Notes: generated from the letters alone by a model not told the origin. A stretch of DNA of 64,000 bases from an uncultured Rhodospirillales bacterium (GCA_913060675.1 CAJXUS010000002.1:119831-183830); one strand, 5' to 3'; positions 18,429 to 28,121 are shown, counted from the first letter of the stretch. A program made the numbers and translations.

Positions 18429-19838
18429 ATGACTCTTAAAAGTCTGGCCAGGGAAATTTCAGAGCTTTCTGATTATCAAGTATACGGGAGAGTATCTGGT
18501 GTATTGGGCATGCTGGTCGAACTCTCTGGGCTCGATCGTCTTTTAGTAATTGGATCTCGTTGTATCCTGATTGCGAGAGATGAGAGAAAGGTGCCCTGCG
18601 AAGTCATCGGTTTTCGACAAGGCCATGCTTTACTGCTTCCTTTTGGTTCACTTGAAGGTATTGGCTTGGGGTGTAAGGCTGTCTTGGCTTCCAGTGAACC
18701 TTCTATTCATCCATCAGATGCTTGGCTTGGCCGCGTAGTGAATGCGCTGGGGGATCCCATTGACGGAAAGGGGCCCCTACCTATGGGGCCTGATCCTTAT
18801 AAAGTAAGAAGATCTCCACCCCCGGCTCACGGACGACAAAGAGTTGGCGGGAAAATTGATTTGGGTGTACGCGCAATTAACACCTTTTTATCTTGTTGCC
18901 AGGGACAACGTATGGGGATTTTTGCGGGCTCTGGCGTTGGTAAGTCTGTTCTGCTTTCAATGTTGGCAAGATACACCTCTCTCAACGTAAACGTTATCGG
19001 TCTGATTGGTGAGCGTGGACGGGAAGTTCAGGAGTGGTTAGAGGATGATCTTGGTCCTGAAGGTTTAGCACGCTCTGTCGTGGTCGTTGCGACCTCGGAC
19101 GAGCCTCCCTTGATGCGCCGCCAAGCAGCATATATGACGATGGCATTGTCTGAATACTTTAGAGACAATGGCCGAGATGTTCTTTGTTTGATGGATTCAG
19201 TAACGCGCTTTGCGATGTCTATGCGCGAAATCGGACTATCTGCAGGAGAGCCACCCGCCAGTAAAGGGTATACACCTTCGGTGTTTGCCGAGCTCCCTCA
19301 GCTATTGGAACGGGCAGGGCCAGGGGTAAAAAAACACGGATCGATTACTGGCCTATTTACCGTATTGGTCGAAGGTGACGATCATAATGAACCTATTGCT
19401 GATGCGGTACGCGGTATACTTGATGGACACATTGTTCTTGAACGTGTCATCGCAGAGCGAAATCGATTTCCAGCGATTAATTTATTGCGAAGTGTGTCGA
19501 GAACGATGCCTGGCTGTAACTCTGATCAAGAAAATGAACTTGTAACGCGGGGGCGGCAACTATTATCAACCTATGAAAATATGGCTGAATTAATCCGAAT
19601 TGGCGCTTATAACGAGGGGTCTGATCCTGTTATTGATGAAGCCATCGCTCATTATAATGGGCTAGAAGCATTTCTTACCCAAGGAAAATATGAAAAAAGT
19701 AATCTTGCTTTGGGCTATGAACAACTTGCTGCAGCCCTTGGTGTAAACTGGGAACAACCTTCTCCTGAAATACCTGAAATGCCCGAATTCCAAAACCAAA
19801 CTCAAGATCCTAACTTAGAGAATATGGGGATTGAATGA
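18429..19838 (+). CDS. fliI: Flagellar export ATPase FliI
   Basis: 469 residues. F1-beta-like fold with N-terminal barrel, GRVVNALGDPIDGKGPL, Walker A GSGVGKSVLL, GERGREVQEWLEDDLG, Walker B LCLMDSVTRFAMSMREIGL and the SRTMPG segment. It is the ATPase of the flagellar type III secretion system, working with FliH and FliJ at the cytoplasmic face. fliJ overlaps its end by four bases. A perfect CtrA box lies upstream. Confidence 0.95.
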   Translation: MTLKSLAREISELSDYQVYGRVSGVLGMLVELSGLDRLLVIGSRCILIARDERKVPCEVIGFRQGHALLLPFGSLEGIGLGCKAVLASSEPSIHPSDAWLGRVVNALGDPIDGKGPLPMGPDPYKVRRSPPPAHGRQRVGGKIDLGVRAINTFLSCCQGQRMGIFAGSGVGKSVLLSMLARYTSLNVNVIGLIGERGREVQEWLEDDLGPEGLARSVVVVATSDEPPLMRRQAAYMTMALSEYFRDNGRDVLCLMDSVTRFAMSMREIGLSAGEPPASKGYTPSVFAELPQLLERAGPGVKKHGSITGLFTVLVEGDDHNEPIADAVRGILDGHIVLERVIAERNRFPAINLLRSVSRTMPGCNSDQENELVTRGRQLLSTYENMAELIRIGAYNEGSDPVIDEAIAHYNGLEAFLTQGKYEKSNLALGYEQLAAALGVNWEQPSPEIPEMPEFQNQTQDPNLENMGIE

Positions 19839-20266
19839 TGAAAACCCCGATTGACAGTCTGGTACGAGTCCATAGTTGGAAGCTGGATGAAGCACAGCAA
19901 AAAGTATCTGATTTAGAGGCTCTACTTTTAAAGCTAGAACAAGATTTGGTTAAGCTTGATCAAGAAGTTCTCCATGAGCAGGAGTTTGCTTCACAGCACC
20001 CTGATGTCGCCCAAACCTACCCTGCTTATGCAGAAGCGGCACGAGAACGACGCAAACGGCTTGAAACCTCTATTGAAGAGGTCATGACTTTAAAGGCTAT
20101 AGCTCAGCAAGAATTAAACGAAACGTTTCAAGATTTGAAGAGATACGAAGAAGCCCAGGCGAATGACATCAGGCGCCAACAAGATGTGATAAAGAAAAAA
20201 GAACAAGCTGATTATGATGAAATTGGTATTCAGCAGTACCGTCGTAAGAAGGCTTCTGAACACTAA
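19835..20266 (+). CDS. fliJ: Flagellar export protein FliJ
   Basis: 143 residues, nearly all coiled coil (heptads across residues 15-135, rich in Glu, Gln, Lys and Leu), as expected of FliJ, the central stalk that links the FliI ring to FlhA. Identity rests on fold, size and immediate coupling to fliI (ATGA overlap) rather than on a sequence signature. It ends 28 bp before the convergent FliK-like gene, with no terminator visible. Confidence 0.8.
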   Translation: MMKTPIDSLVRVHSWKLDEAQQKVSDLEALLLKLEQDLVKLDQEVLHEQEFASQHPDVAQTYPAYAEAARERRKRLETSIEEVMTLKAIAQQELNETFQDLKRYEEAQANDIRRQQDVIKKKEQADYDEIGIQQYRRKKASEH

Positions 20267-20294
20267 ACTAAGTCTATTCCCCTAAATCGTTTAA

Positions 20295-21797
20295 TTATGC
20301 GAGGGTACTATTGTGTGTCCCTGCAATTAGTTTGTTGGCAACATCGGTCAATTTTTCCCATTCTCCAGATGCTTCAAATGTCAGTCGCCCTGAAGATCCT
20401 GTCGCCTCGTTTGCGCCATAAAATAATTCAGAAATTTTACTTTGCATTCGGTTGGGGAGATCGTCTCTACTTCGAATAACCAAATCGAATTTGTTTTTCT
20501 TAACAAGACCATCGAATTGCATGTCCCCATCACGGCTCATTTCAACTTCGAGCTTGAAACGGGTCGCTTCTTCTCTGTCAAGCTTGTCTCCCTTGTGTGA
20601 CCCACCCTCACGATCCCTTACAAACAGGTTTGCTTTTTGTAAGGAGGCTTCATGCAGGATCGGAAGTTGGGTCATCCGCCAGTCACCTTGATTTGTTTCG
20701 ATCGGACGATTGAGGGCGGGATTATCATTTGTAAGCAGTTGAGCTAATTCAGAGTTTCCACTAGATCTTAAAAGAGAGATTGTATCTAGGCCAACCCAGG
20801 GCCTGTTTGGGCCGGACTTAATAGCATTTAAAAAAAGTAATATACCTGATGTCAGAGCCGAACCCTGGTGGGGAATATGTTTTGCAAGAACATTCCCTTG
20901 TCCTTGTTGGATTAATGAGCTGAGTGCTGATTGCAAGGCTGTTCTCAATTCTTGCCCTGGTATCGAGCCTAATAGGGAGGAGTAGTTACCGCGAAGGGCG
21001 CCATCTCCTGAGGGTAAAGCCTGATCATCCGAGAGAGGGAGAAACATCAGGTTAATTTGCGTACCTGTTGGTAGGGGGGCCTTAAGCGAAAGCTGGATAT
21101 TTCCAAGCACCGTTTGAACTATTGGTTGGCTATTACTCGCTCCAATAACGGTTGCCCTCAGGGCATTTGAGTTCGGTTGGGTTGACGTGTTGGTTGTCGC
21201 AGATACGTTCTGGGGCGGCGAGCCTGCCGTCGTTGGTTGGGCGGTTTGTTGTCCTGCCTGTGGTCCTATCTGGGGGCCGGCACTTAACTTTGATGTAGAA
21301 CTCTGCTGTATAGAAGCAGGGATTATCTCAATCCTCACCTGAAAGTTGTTGCCAGGCTGTAAGTTAAGGATATGGCTGGGGACAGCGACCTGGGTTTGTA
21401 CAGCTGATTTGTTTAGAAAAGTAGCTTGGAGTATGTGCCCTAAACTCAGTTTGTCTGTTGGGTTTAAAGGTGAAGGAGAAGCCGGCTGTTTTGCTTTATT
21501 ATTGTGTTGCGGAACCAGGAGGACTTCAAAGGGGGGGCGGTGTGTCCTGAATTGTATGATTACTTCTGTTCCGGGTGGAAGCTTGACTGTGCTATTTATC
21601 GCAAGTTCGCCGAGCAACGTTTGTACAATGAGTTGCCCCGTCTTGTTTTGACCTTGAACGATCCCTGAGATTTGTTCTTGTACCGGACGTGTCCCCAGGG
21701 AAGGGGGGTAGCTGGCTATTGTACTTACTTGGGTAGTTTGAGTCGCTCCAGAAGAAGAGGACGGCGTTGTCGCAAGAGGGAGCCGGACCTTATTCAT
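20295..21797 (-). CDS. FliK-like protein of unknown function at the end of the flh operon
   Basis: 500 residues from the ATG at 21797, which overlaps the flhG stop (ATGAATAA); an in-frame ATG at 21830 lies inside flhG. Residues 1-260 are low-complexity Gln, Pro, Thr and Ser, with a repeated element in which a V..G.. segment precedes I.VQT.LG.I or LIVQTLLGEL (near 60-75 and 220-235). The C-terminal 120 residues are folded-looking (FKLEVEMSRDGDMQFDGLVKKNKFDLVIRS, then RLTFEASGEWEKL). A disordered, polar first half with a compact C-terminus is the layout of hook-length control proteins, but a genuine fliK is at 35284. It may be a second FliK-like secreted ruler or an unrelated flagellar protein. 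No signal peptide. Confidence 0.55.
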   Translation of the reverse strand: MNKVRLPLATTPSSSSGATQTTQVSTIASYPPSLGTRPVQEQISGIVQGQNKTGQLIVQTLLGELAINSTVKLPPGTEVIIQFRTHRPPFEVLLVPQHNNKAKQPASPSPLNPTDKLSLGHILQATFLNKSAVQTQVAVPSHILNLQPGNNFQVRIEIIPASIQQSSTSKLSAGPQIGPQAGQQTAQPTTAGSPPQNVSATTNTSTQPNSNALRATVIGASNSQPIVQTVLGNIQLSLKAPLPTGTQINLMFLPLSDDQALPSGDGALRGNYSSLLGSIPGQELRTALQSALSSLIQQGQGNVLAKHIPHQGSALTSGILLFLNAIKSGPNRPWVGLDTISLLRSSGNSELAQLLTNDNPALNRPIETNQGDWRMTQLPILHEASLQKANLFVRDREGGSHKGDKLDREEATRFKLEVEMSRDGDMQFDGLVKKNKFDLVIRSRDDLPNRMQSKISELFYGANEATGSSGRLTFEASGEWEKLTDVANKLIAGTHNSTLA

Positions 21798-22584
21798 TTC
21801 CTGAGAGCAAGTTTCGGGCAATCTGTTCAACGCGTTCCGCTGCTGAAGACGTTGGGTATCTCACGAGCAGAGGCGTTTGATTGCGAATTGCTTCCTTTAC
21901 TTTGTTATCCCGGACAATAATTCCGGCAAGGGGAGGTGTTATTTGTAAGAATGATTCACAGGCTTTTCTAATTGTATTGTACGTCTTATGCCCATCATGT
22001 TCAGTCTCGGCCATATTTACGATGACCCGCAAGTCTGCATCAGGGCGCTGCATTTTTGTAAGCTTAATGAATGCATAGGCATCTGTCAGGGATGTTGGCT
22101 CATCGGTTGTAATAACCAAACAAACTTGCGCCTGAGAAGCGAGCTGCCTTACCGTACGATCTATTCCCGCGCCAAGGTCTAGAATAATTCGGTCATAGGA
22201 ATCAGACAAGGCAGCAAGATCTGTTGTGAGGTGGTTAAGACGTTGAGCGGGTAAGTTAGCAAGATTTCCCGATCCGGATCTCCCCGCAATAACATCAAAG
22301 CCTCCATCTGGATAACGAACAGCGGCCTCTTCTAAAGAGTAGCGACCAGTTAATACACCACCCATATCTTTGTTGGGGGCTAGGCCGAGTTGGATGTCTA
22401 CGTTCGCAAGACCCAAATCACCATCAAAAAGCAAGGTTCGACACCCCAGGCTTGATAGGGCATGGGACAGGGTAATGGACAGCCAGGTTTTACCAACACC
22501 GCCTTTACCAGAAGCAATTGCAATCATGTTGTGGCAACGTAATTTGTTGTGTAGAGCCTGTACATTGTTTTTGGCTTGGTTCAT
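21790..22584 (-). CDS. flhG: Flagellar number regulator FlhG (MinD-like ATPase)
   Basis: 264 residues. MinD/ParA family: deviant Walker A in IAIASGKGGVGKTWLSITL, switch I-like FDGDLGLANVDIQLGLAP, Walker B-like RIILDLGAGID. The N-terminal DQAxxLR-type segment (QAKNNVQALHNKL) is where FlhG stimulates FlhF. FlhF/FlhG pairs fix the place and number of polar flagella, so this pair suggests polar flagellation. The start abuts the flhF end (shared base at 22584). Confidence 0.9.
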   Translation of the reverse strand: MNQAKNNVQALHNKLRCHNMIAIASGKGGVGKTWLSITLSHALSSLGCRTLLFDGDLGLANVDIQLGLAPNKDMGGVLTGRYSLEEAAVRYPDGGFDVIAGRSGSGNLANLPAQRLNHLTTDLAALSDSYDRIILDLGAGIDRTVRQLASQAQVCLVITTDEPTSLTDAYAFIKLTKMQRPDADLRVIVNMAETEHDGHKTYNTIRKACESFLQITPPLAGIIVRDNKVKEAIRNQTPLLVRYPTSSAAERVEQIARNLLSGNE

Positions 22585-23561
22585 CAGCGTGTGCCTGTCG
22601 CAAGAGTGTTCTGTTGGGGTTCTAGTCTAGTGGGAAGCAATAGTCGTGCCAGAGAAACTGGATTTATTGGCGAAAGCCCATCTGCAATATGGGGAGACGT
22701 CCCCGCAGCCATGAATGTAAGGTTCGCACTGTGTGCCGCGGTTAATAGCCCCCCAAATCGCCGGGTCATATCGAGTTTAGTTGGGATGATAAATTTGGGG
22801 TTTAAAGGTGTGAATGCGCTCGCTTTTTCTGCTGCTTCATATACGTCGCCACCTGCAGGAATAATAAGGATAGATTCCGCATTCGAAGCCTGGGCAAAAT
22901 CGCTTAGATACTGTATCGCATCTTCGTCAAAAGGATTGACCCCCATGGTGTCGATGAGCACCAATCTCTCTTCAGAAATTTTATCCATACATTCGATTAA
23001 ATTTTCGGGTGTTTCCGCGATATCCAAGTCTATTTGCAAGCGATGACAAAAAGTCGCTATCTGTTCAACGCCACCTGTTTTTTCTGAATCAACAGTAATT
23101 ACATTGGTTGGAATATCTGCAATTCTTGCCTTTGCACAAAGTTTGGCAATGGTAGAGGTTTTTCCATCCCCTGGTGACCCAATTAGCATAAGAGGTCTCG
23201 ACGTCGGACGGGTGGGTATATGTGCAAATTGAAAATGGTTATCTAAAGCTCCAGCAAGTGAAATATGCCATTCCGAAGCGGGGATGCCTATTGCTTGTCC
23301 AACAAGGCTGTCGATCATTTCTACGGGTAGTCGATGAAAATCCAGAACTTCCGTGATTTCATCGACAATATCAACGTCATCCACAGGATCTTCTATAGAA
23401 AAATCATATGCGGGTTCATCATCCAAGCCAGCAGTAACGCGAACACCTTGCCCGGGACCAAGCTCATCCGTGGCCAGTATGATAGCGTCTTCACCTAAGT
23501 CGGTTCGGACTTGATCCATCGCTTCTGGCAAGCTGTTGGCAATGTAATGCTTCAAACGCAT
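22584..23561 (-). CDS. flhF: Flagellar placement GTPase FlhF (SRP family)
   Basis: 325 residues. N-terminal region MRLKHYIANSLPEAMDQVRTDLGEDAIIL is typical of FlhF; the NG domain has the P-loop LIGSPGDGKTSTIAKLCAKA, VDSEKTGGVEQI, the G3-like LIDTMGVNPF and the TKLDMTRRFGG G4 region. FlhF targets the first flagellar components to the cell pole. It is short for the family, with a reduced basic middle domain (about residues 30-110). Lies between flhA and flhG on the minus strand. Confidence 0.92.
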   Translation of the reverse strand: MRLKHYIANSLPEAMDQVRTDLGEDAIILATDELGPGQGVRVTAGLDDEPAYDFSIEDPVDDVDIVDEITEVLDFHRLPVEMIDSLVGQAIGIPASEWHISLAGALDNHFQFAHIPTRPTSRPLMLIGSPGDGKTSTIAKLCAKARIADIPTNVITVDSEKTGGVEQIATFCHRLQIDLDIAETPENLIECMDKISEERLVLIDTMGVNPFDEDAIQYLSDFAQASNAESILIIPAGGDVYEAAEKASAFTPLNPKFIIPTKLDMTRRFGGLLTAAHSANLTFMAAGTSPHIADGLSPINPVSLARLLLPTRLEPQQNTLATGTR

Positions 23562-23624
23562 TTTAACAGCTCTCCAGCTTGTTATTTTTTTTCATATTCA
23601 TCACACACAAGTACATCATAAACT

Positions 23625-25742
23625 CTAGATAACCCCCAAAGTCTTAATTTTTGCTTTGGGATGTACTTCATTTTGAGACATTACGACAGTTGCTGGGCGA
23701 AAACGTTCTACAATTGAGCGCACATAGGGGCGTATTACAGGGCTACTCAACAAGACGGGGGCTTCCCCCATCATTGCGTGGCGCTCAAAGGTTTGTCGGA
23801 CAGCAGTAATGAATTCTTGTAACTGTGTTGGTGGCATTGAGAGTTGTTTTTCCTCACCCTCACCAACAAGAGCTTGTGCAAAGGACTGTTCCCATTGTGG
23901 GGAAAGGGTGATCATGGGGATAAACCCTTGCTCGTTTTGATTGCTGTTAGATATTTGTCTGGCTAACCGCGATCTTACATGTTCGGTGATAAAGGTTGCG
24001 TTACGTGTATAGGCACAAGCTTCTGATATACCCTCAAGAATGGTTGGCAGATCGCGGATAGAAATTCGCTCTCCAAGAAGGTTTTGAAGAACTCTTTGCA
24101 AGGCCCCAACCGAAATTTGAGTGGGGATGAGATCTGCAATTAACTTTTGATGCTCTTCGCTGAGCTCATCTAGAAGTTTTTGTGTTTCGGAATAGGATAA
24201 CAACTCAGAGATATTATCCTTCACAACTTCGGTTATATGGGTGGTAATAACTGTTGAGGCGTCAACGACAGTGTAACCACGGAACAAGGCTTCTTCCCTT
24301 TGGCTTTCGTCGACCCACATTGCCGGAAGACCAAAAGTTGGCTCGATAGTTTCTTCGCCAGCAAGTTGGATTTTATCGCCGCGCGGGTCCATGATCAAAA
24401 GCATGTTGGGCCTAAGTTCTCCCTCACCAGCAGAAATTTCTTTAATGCGGATGATGTAACTATTGGCACCGAGTTGCAGATTATCTTGGATACGTACCGA
24501 GGGAAGAACAAAACCTAATTCTTGGGCAAGTTGGCGTCTTAAGCCCTTTATTTGATCAGTTAGCCGTTCTCCACCCTGACCGTTAATCATGGGTAATAGG
24601 GCATAACCCAATTCAAGTCGAAGATTATCGATTTGTAATGATGAAGAGATCGGTTCTTCTGCAATTGGGGCAGGTTGAGCGGCCTCAATTTCTTGCTTTT
24701 CGGATATTTCGTCCCGTGCCAAAGATTTTTTATTCGAGAGCCATGCAAGGCCACCTGTTGCACTTGCGAGTAATAAAAATGGAAATGCTGGAGTTCCCGG
24801 TACAAGAGCAAGCCCTGTCATCAAGGCTGATGATAGGCCGAGAGCACGAGGATAGCCACTTAGTTGTGAAAATATAGCTTTGTCTGCGGATCCTGTTGTG
24901 GTTGTCTTTGAGACGAGAATACCCGCGGCTGTTGATACAATAATAGCAGGTATCTGGGACACCAATCCATCGCCAACGGTTAAGAGAGTGTAAGAGGCGG
25001 CGGCATCTCCAATGGGCATGTCCTTTTGGGCTACCCCAATAATGATTCCCCCAATTATGTTGATAAAAGTGATCAGGAGGCCTGCTATTGCATCTCCTCT
25101 GACAAATTTGGACGCACCATCCATTGCCCCAAAGAAATTACTTTCGTCTTCCAGGTTTTTGCGGCGTACTCGGGCATCTGCTTCGTCGATCAAACCACTC
25201 GAGAGATCTGCATCAATAGCCATTTGTTTACCTGGCATCGCATCCAAACTGAAGCGGGCAGAAACCTCCGCGATCCGTCCGGCACCCTTTGTGATAACGA
25301 TAAAGTTCACGATGACGAGGATACCGAATACGATTATGCCAATGACAAAATTGCCGCCCATGACAAAGTTACCAAAAGATTCAATGACCTGTCCTGCCGC
25401 TCCGGCCCCTTCATGTCCGTCGGCAAGTATCAAACGTGTTGAGGCTAGGTTCAGGGACAGTCGCAGCATCGTCGCGATTAACAAAATAGTTGGAAATGAT
25501 CCAAATTCTAACGGCCCATGGATAAACAGAGCAGTCATCAGAATAAGAACTGACAATGTGATTGAAAGAGCCAAAGAAATGTCGAGCAACCAGCTTGGCA
25601 TTGGCAAAATCAGCACAACAAGAATAGCCATGACACCAAGTGCCAGAGCTATATCTCCCCGTCTAAGGGCATCTAGGACGGACAGCACAGTTGGCGGTAG
25701 CCCTAATTTGTTACCCTCTTGTTGTGGACTGGATTCAGACAT
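23625..25742 (-). CDS. flhA: Flagellar export gate protein FlhA
   Basis: 705 residues, usual length. Eight predicted membrane segments in the first 330 residues, with the FHIPEP-type cytoplasmic loop (RFSLDAMPGKQMAIDADLSSGLIDEADA), then the cytosolic FlhA-C domain (YTVVDASTVITTHITEVVK, LLGERISIRDLPTILEGISE). FlhA forms the nonameric ring of the flagellar export apparatus that docks chaperone-substrate complexes. It follows flbD by 33 bp on the same strand. Confidence 0.95.
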   Translation of the reverse strand: MSESSPQQEGNKLGLPPTVLSVLDALRRGDIALALGVMAILVVLILPMPSWLLDISLALSITLSVLILMTALFIHGPLEFGSFPTILLIATMLRLSLNLASTRLILADGHEGAGAAGQVIESFGNFVMGGNFVIGIIVFGILVIVNFIVITKGAGRIAEVSARFSLDAMPGKQMAIDADLSSGLIDEADARVRRKNLEDESNFFGAMDGASKFVRGDAIAGLLITFINIIGGIIIGVAQKDMPIGDAAASYTLLTVGDGLVSQIPAIIVSTAAGILVSKTTTTGSADKAIFSQLSGYPRALGLSSALMTGLALVPGTPAFPFLLLASATGGLAWLSNKKSLARDEISEKQEIEAAQPAPIAEEPISSSLQIDNLRLELGYALLPMINGQGGERLTDQIKGLRRQLAQELGFVLPSVRIQDNLQLGANSYIIRIKEISAGEGELRPNMLLIMDPRGDKIQLAGEETIEPTFGLPAMWVDESQREEALFRGYTVVDASTVITTHITEVVKDNISELLSYSETQKLLDELSEEHQKLIADLIPTQISVGALQRVLQNLLGERISIRDLPTILEGISEACAYTRNATFITEHVRSRLARQISNSNQNEQGFIPMITLSPQWEQSFAQALVGEGEEKQLSMPPTQLQEFITAVRQTFERHAMMGEAPVLLSSPVIRPYVRSIVERFRPATVVMSQNEVHPKAKIKTLGVI

Positions 25743-25775
25743 GTAATTTCTACTGTGTTGTTATAAAAAATTATT

Positions 25776-27218
25776 TTACAGGGAGGGGCTAAAACTTTCT
25801 CCGCCTCTGCCTGGGCTTGTGACTTCGGTGCCGTCGTCACTGTAAATTTTTAATTTATTACGTAGAGTCCGAATTGAGATGCCAAGAATATTTGCTGCGT
25901 GAGTCCGATTGCCAAGACAGTGTTGAAGAGTGTTGAGGATGAGGTCTTTTTCCACATCAGCAACGGTTCTCCCCACGAGAGCCTTTTCAGGCATTTCTGT
26001 ACCAGGGGCAGGTTGTTGTACAGGTGGCTGTTGTCCTTGGGGAGGTTGATGAGGTGCTGGTGTCGTAGGGTAGCCTTGGGTCACAGGGTTAGGAACCTGT
26101 GTTGCAACGGGAGCAAAGCTTGTACCTGATAATAAAATAGCCTCTGGGCCAACTATGTTATCTCTGGATAACAGTACGGCACGATGCATCGTGTTTTCTA
26201 ACTCACGTACATTTCCGCGCCAATGATGTTGCATTAATTGTGTAAGAGCTTCTGGTGTTATCGCTGGCTTGGCGACGCCATTAGATTCTGCATACTTTGC
26301 AAGAAAATGGTCAGCCAGCAGTTCTATGTCGAGGGGTCTATCCCTGAGAGATGGCATGTCGATTGTAACAACATTTAACCTAAAATATAAATCTTCTCTG
26401 AAATTCCCTTTTTTAACCTCTTCTTCCATATTCCGGTTAGAGGTTGCCAGCAGGCGGATATCAACTTTGATAGGTTTATTTCCACCAACACGATCTATTT
26501 CACGCTCTTGGACTGCCCGTAATAATTTAGCCTGAAGGCGGGGGTGCATTTCAGAAATTTCATCAAGAAGCAAAGTGCCTCCATTGGCTTCTTCAAACTT
26601 ACCAATGCGACGAGACAAAGCGCCTGTAAAAGCACCCTTTTCGTGGCCGAAGAGCTCTGATTCCAATAAATTTTCTGGAATTGCCGCACAGTTTATTGAA
26701 ATAAAGTTATTCTTTGCTCGCCTGGATTTGGAGTGCAGGTATCGAGACATGACCTCTTTACCTGTGCCGCTTTCCCCTGTGATGAGTACACTGGCATCTG
26801 AGGGAGCTATTTGTTTTGCGAATTGAATAACCGCCGCCATGGCGGGATCTTTGTAGATCAGCGAAGTTGTTTCTTCTGTTACGGCTGCAAGAACCGCTGC
26901 GATCAGTTCAGCATCCGGCGGCAGTGGGATATACTCTTTGGCTCCGGATCGGATAGCGTCACCAGCTTTGGAAGGTTGAGTGCCGATACCACAAGCAATT
27001 ACAGGAACAGAGAAGCGCTCCATATCAAGATGTTTGCATAATTTATCGATATCCAGATTAATATCGACCATAATTAAATCAGCGCCATTACCTGTGCGTA
27101 GTGAGGACATGGCTTGATCTACGTCGTCGACTGTCGCAACCTTTGCCCCACGCTCAAAAGCAATCTTGCCGGCGGTGATCATGTGTCCTTCTAGCGAGCC
27201 AACAATTAGTAGGCGCAT
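25776..27218 (-). CDS. flbD: Sigma-54-dependent flagellar regulator FlbD
   Basis: 480 residues. N-terminal receiver-like domain (1-120), AAA+ domain (about 125-365) with Walker A GESGTGKE, the sigma-54 contact GAFTGA, and Walker B GGTLLLDEISEM; a Pro/Gln-rich linker (about 375-415); Fis-type helix-turn-helix at the end (NRTHAANILGISIRTLRNKL). The receiver is degenerate: the first strand reads LLIVGS without the acidic pair, and the lysine strand reads YIPLPP. Caulobacter FlbD is likewise not controlled by ordinary phosphorylation but through FliX, and a fliX-like gene starts at 63822. It should activate the sigma-54 promoters found at 37280, 37967 and 63629. Ribosome binding site GGAGAG. Confidence 0.92.
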   Translation of the reverse strand: MRLLIVGSLEGHMITAGKIAFERGAKVATVDDVDQAMSSLRTGNGADLIMVDINLDIDKLCKHLDMERFSVPVIACGIGTQPSKAGDAIRSGAKEYIPLPPDAELIAAVLAAVTEETTSLIYKDPAMAAVIQFAKQIAPSDASVLITGESGTGKEVMSRYLHSKSRRAKNNFISINCAAIPENLLESELFGHEKGAFTGALSRRIGKFEEANGGTLLLDEISEMHPRLQAKLLRAVQEREIDRVGGNKPIKVDIRLLATSNRNMEEEVKKGNFREDLYFRLNVVTIDMPSLRDRPLDIELLADHFLAKYAESNGVAKPAITPEALTQLMQHHWRGNVRELENTMHRAVLLSRDNIVGPEAILLSGTSFAPVATQVPNPVTQGYPTTPAPHQPPQGQQPPVQQPAPGTEMPEKALVGRTVADVEKDLILNTLQHCLGNRTHAANILGISIRTLRNKLKIYSDDGTEVTSPGRGGESFSPSL

Positions 27219-27257
27219 AACTTACTCTCCTGGACGGCGATATACTTATAAATCGCC

Positions 27258-28097
27258 TTAATCAAAATAATTCACTCTCTGGTCTGGAGAGAGAATAGTG
27301 TTAAGCATAATTTCTAAACGTCTTGGGTTTTCGTGCCGACTGACAGAACAAACGCCGATGGTATAAATCTGATTGACGATTGCCTCTGTTTGCGAAATTC
27401 GTTCAAGCTTTGCAGCTAGGGGGTGGAAAACCATATTGGACAATATCGCACCATAAAAAGTAGTCAGTAGGGCAACAGCCATACTGGGACCAATGGTACT
27501 TGGATCTTCAAGGTTGCTTAGCATTTGCACGAGGCCGACCAAGGTTCCAATTAATCCCATCGCTGGAGCGACTTCACCCGCACGTCTTAATATGTTTGCA
27601 GAACGTTGATGCCGATGTTGGGTGGCGACGACCTGATGCTCAAGTACAGCCTCTAGCTGTTCTGGGGCAATGCCATCGACAAGCATTTCCGTAGCGCGAT
27701 GTAGAAAACCGCTGTGTTGAATGTCGCTCAGGTGCTTTTGGAGTGACAAAATACTGTTTCTTCGTGCTTGATCCGCTAAAAACAAAATCTGTAAGGAGGC
27801 ATTCCCAGGAGTTTCCACATGATACAGTGCTGCCCGGAGCATCGTTTTCTGGGCCTTTGTAACCTCATCCCAAGTAAAAGATGTTGTGGTAACCAGAAAG
27901 GTTCCCCCGACAACGATCAGTATGGCAGGAAGGTTGAAAAAGGACCCTGGAGAGCCCCCAAGGATCATTGCTACGGAGACAACAAGAAATGCGCCAACAA
28001 CACCCGTAAGTGTGGCGTAGTCAAACGTGGGCCCTGAATGGGGCCGACTAGGAGCTTGTCCACGAGGTGTCGTTCGTGTTTGCGAAGTGTTGACCAT
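27258..28097 (-). CDS. MotA-like proton-channel protein
   Basis: 279 residues in the MotA/TolQ/ExbB family: four membrane segments (about 27-47, 52-72, 178-200, 210-232), the cytoplasmic loop between TM2 and TM3, and the conserved APAMGLIGTLVGLVQML with the TM3 proline. The first 25 residues are a basic, proline-rich extension. No motB partner lies next to it. Its place between fliN and flbD suggests a flagellar motor role, as either the only MotA or an additional one. It is shorter in the cytoplasmic loop than classic MotA and closer to the PomA/MotP style. Confidence 0.75.
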   Translation of the reverse strand: MVNTSQTRTTPRGQAPSRPHSGPTFDYATLTGVVGAFLVVSVAMILGGSPGSFFNLPAILIVVGGTFLVTTTSFTWDEVTKAQKTMLRAALYHVETPGNASLQILFLADQARRNSILSLQKHLSDIQHSGFLHRATEMLVDGIAPEQLEAVLEHQVVATQHRHQRSANILRRAGEVAPAMGLIGTLVGLVQMLSNLEDPSTIGPSMAVALLTTFYGAILSNMVFHPLAAKLERISQTEAIVNQIYTIGVCSVSRHENPRRLEIMLNTILSPDQRVNYFD

Positions 28098-28121
28098 AAT
28101 CAGTTCAAATCCCAGGATTAC

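Noticed and set aside
25012..25746. Plus-strand 244-residue frame opposite flhA
   Set aside because: Antisense shadow of the FlhA N-terminal membrane region; no ribosome binding site and composition explained by flhA codons.
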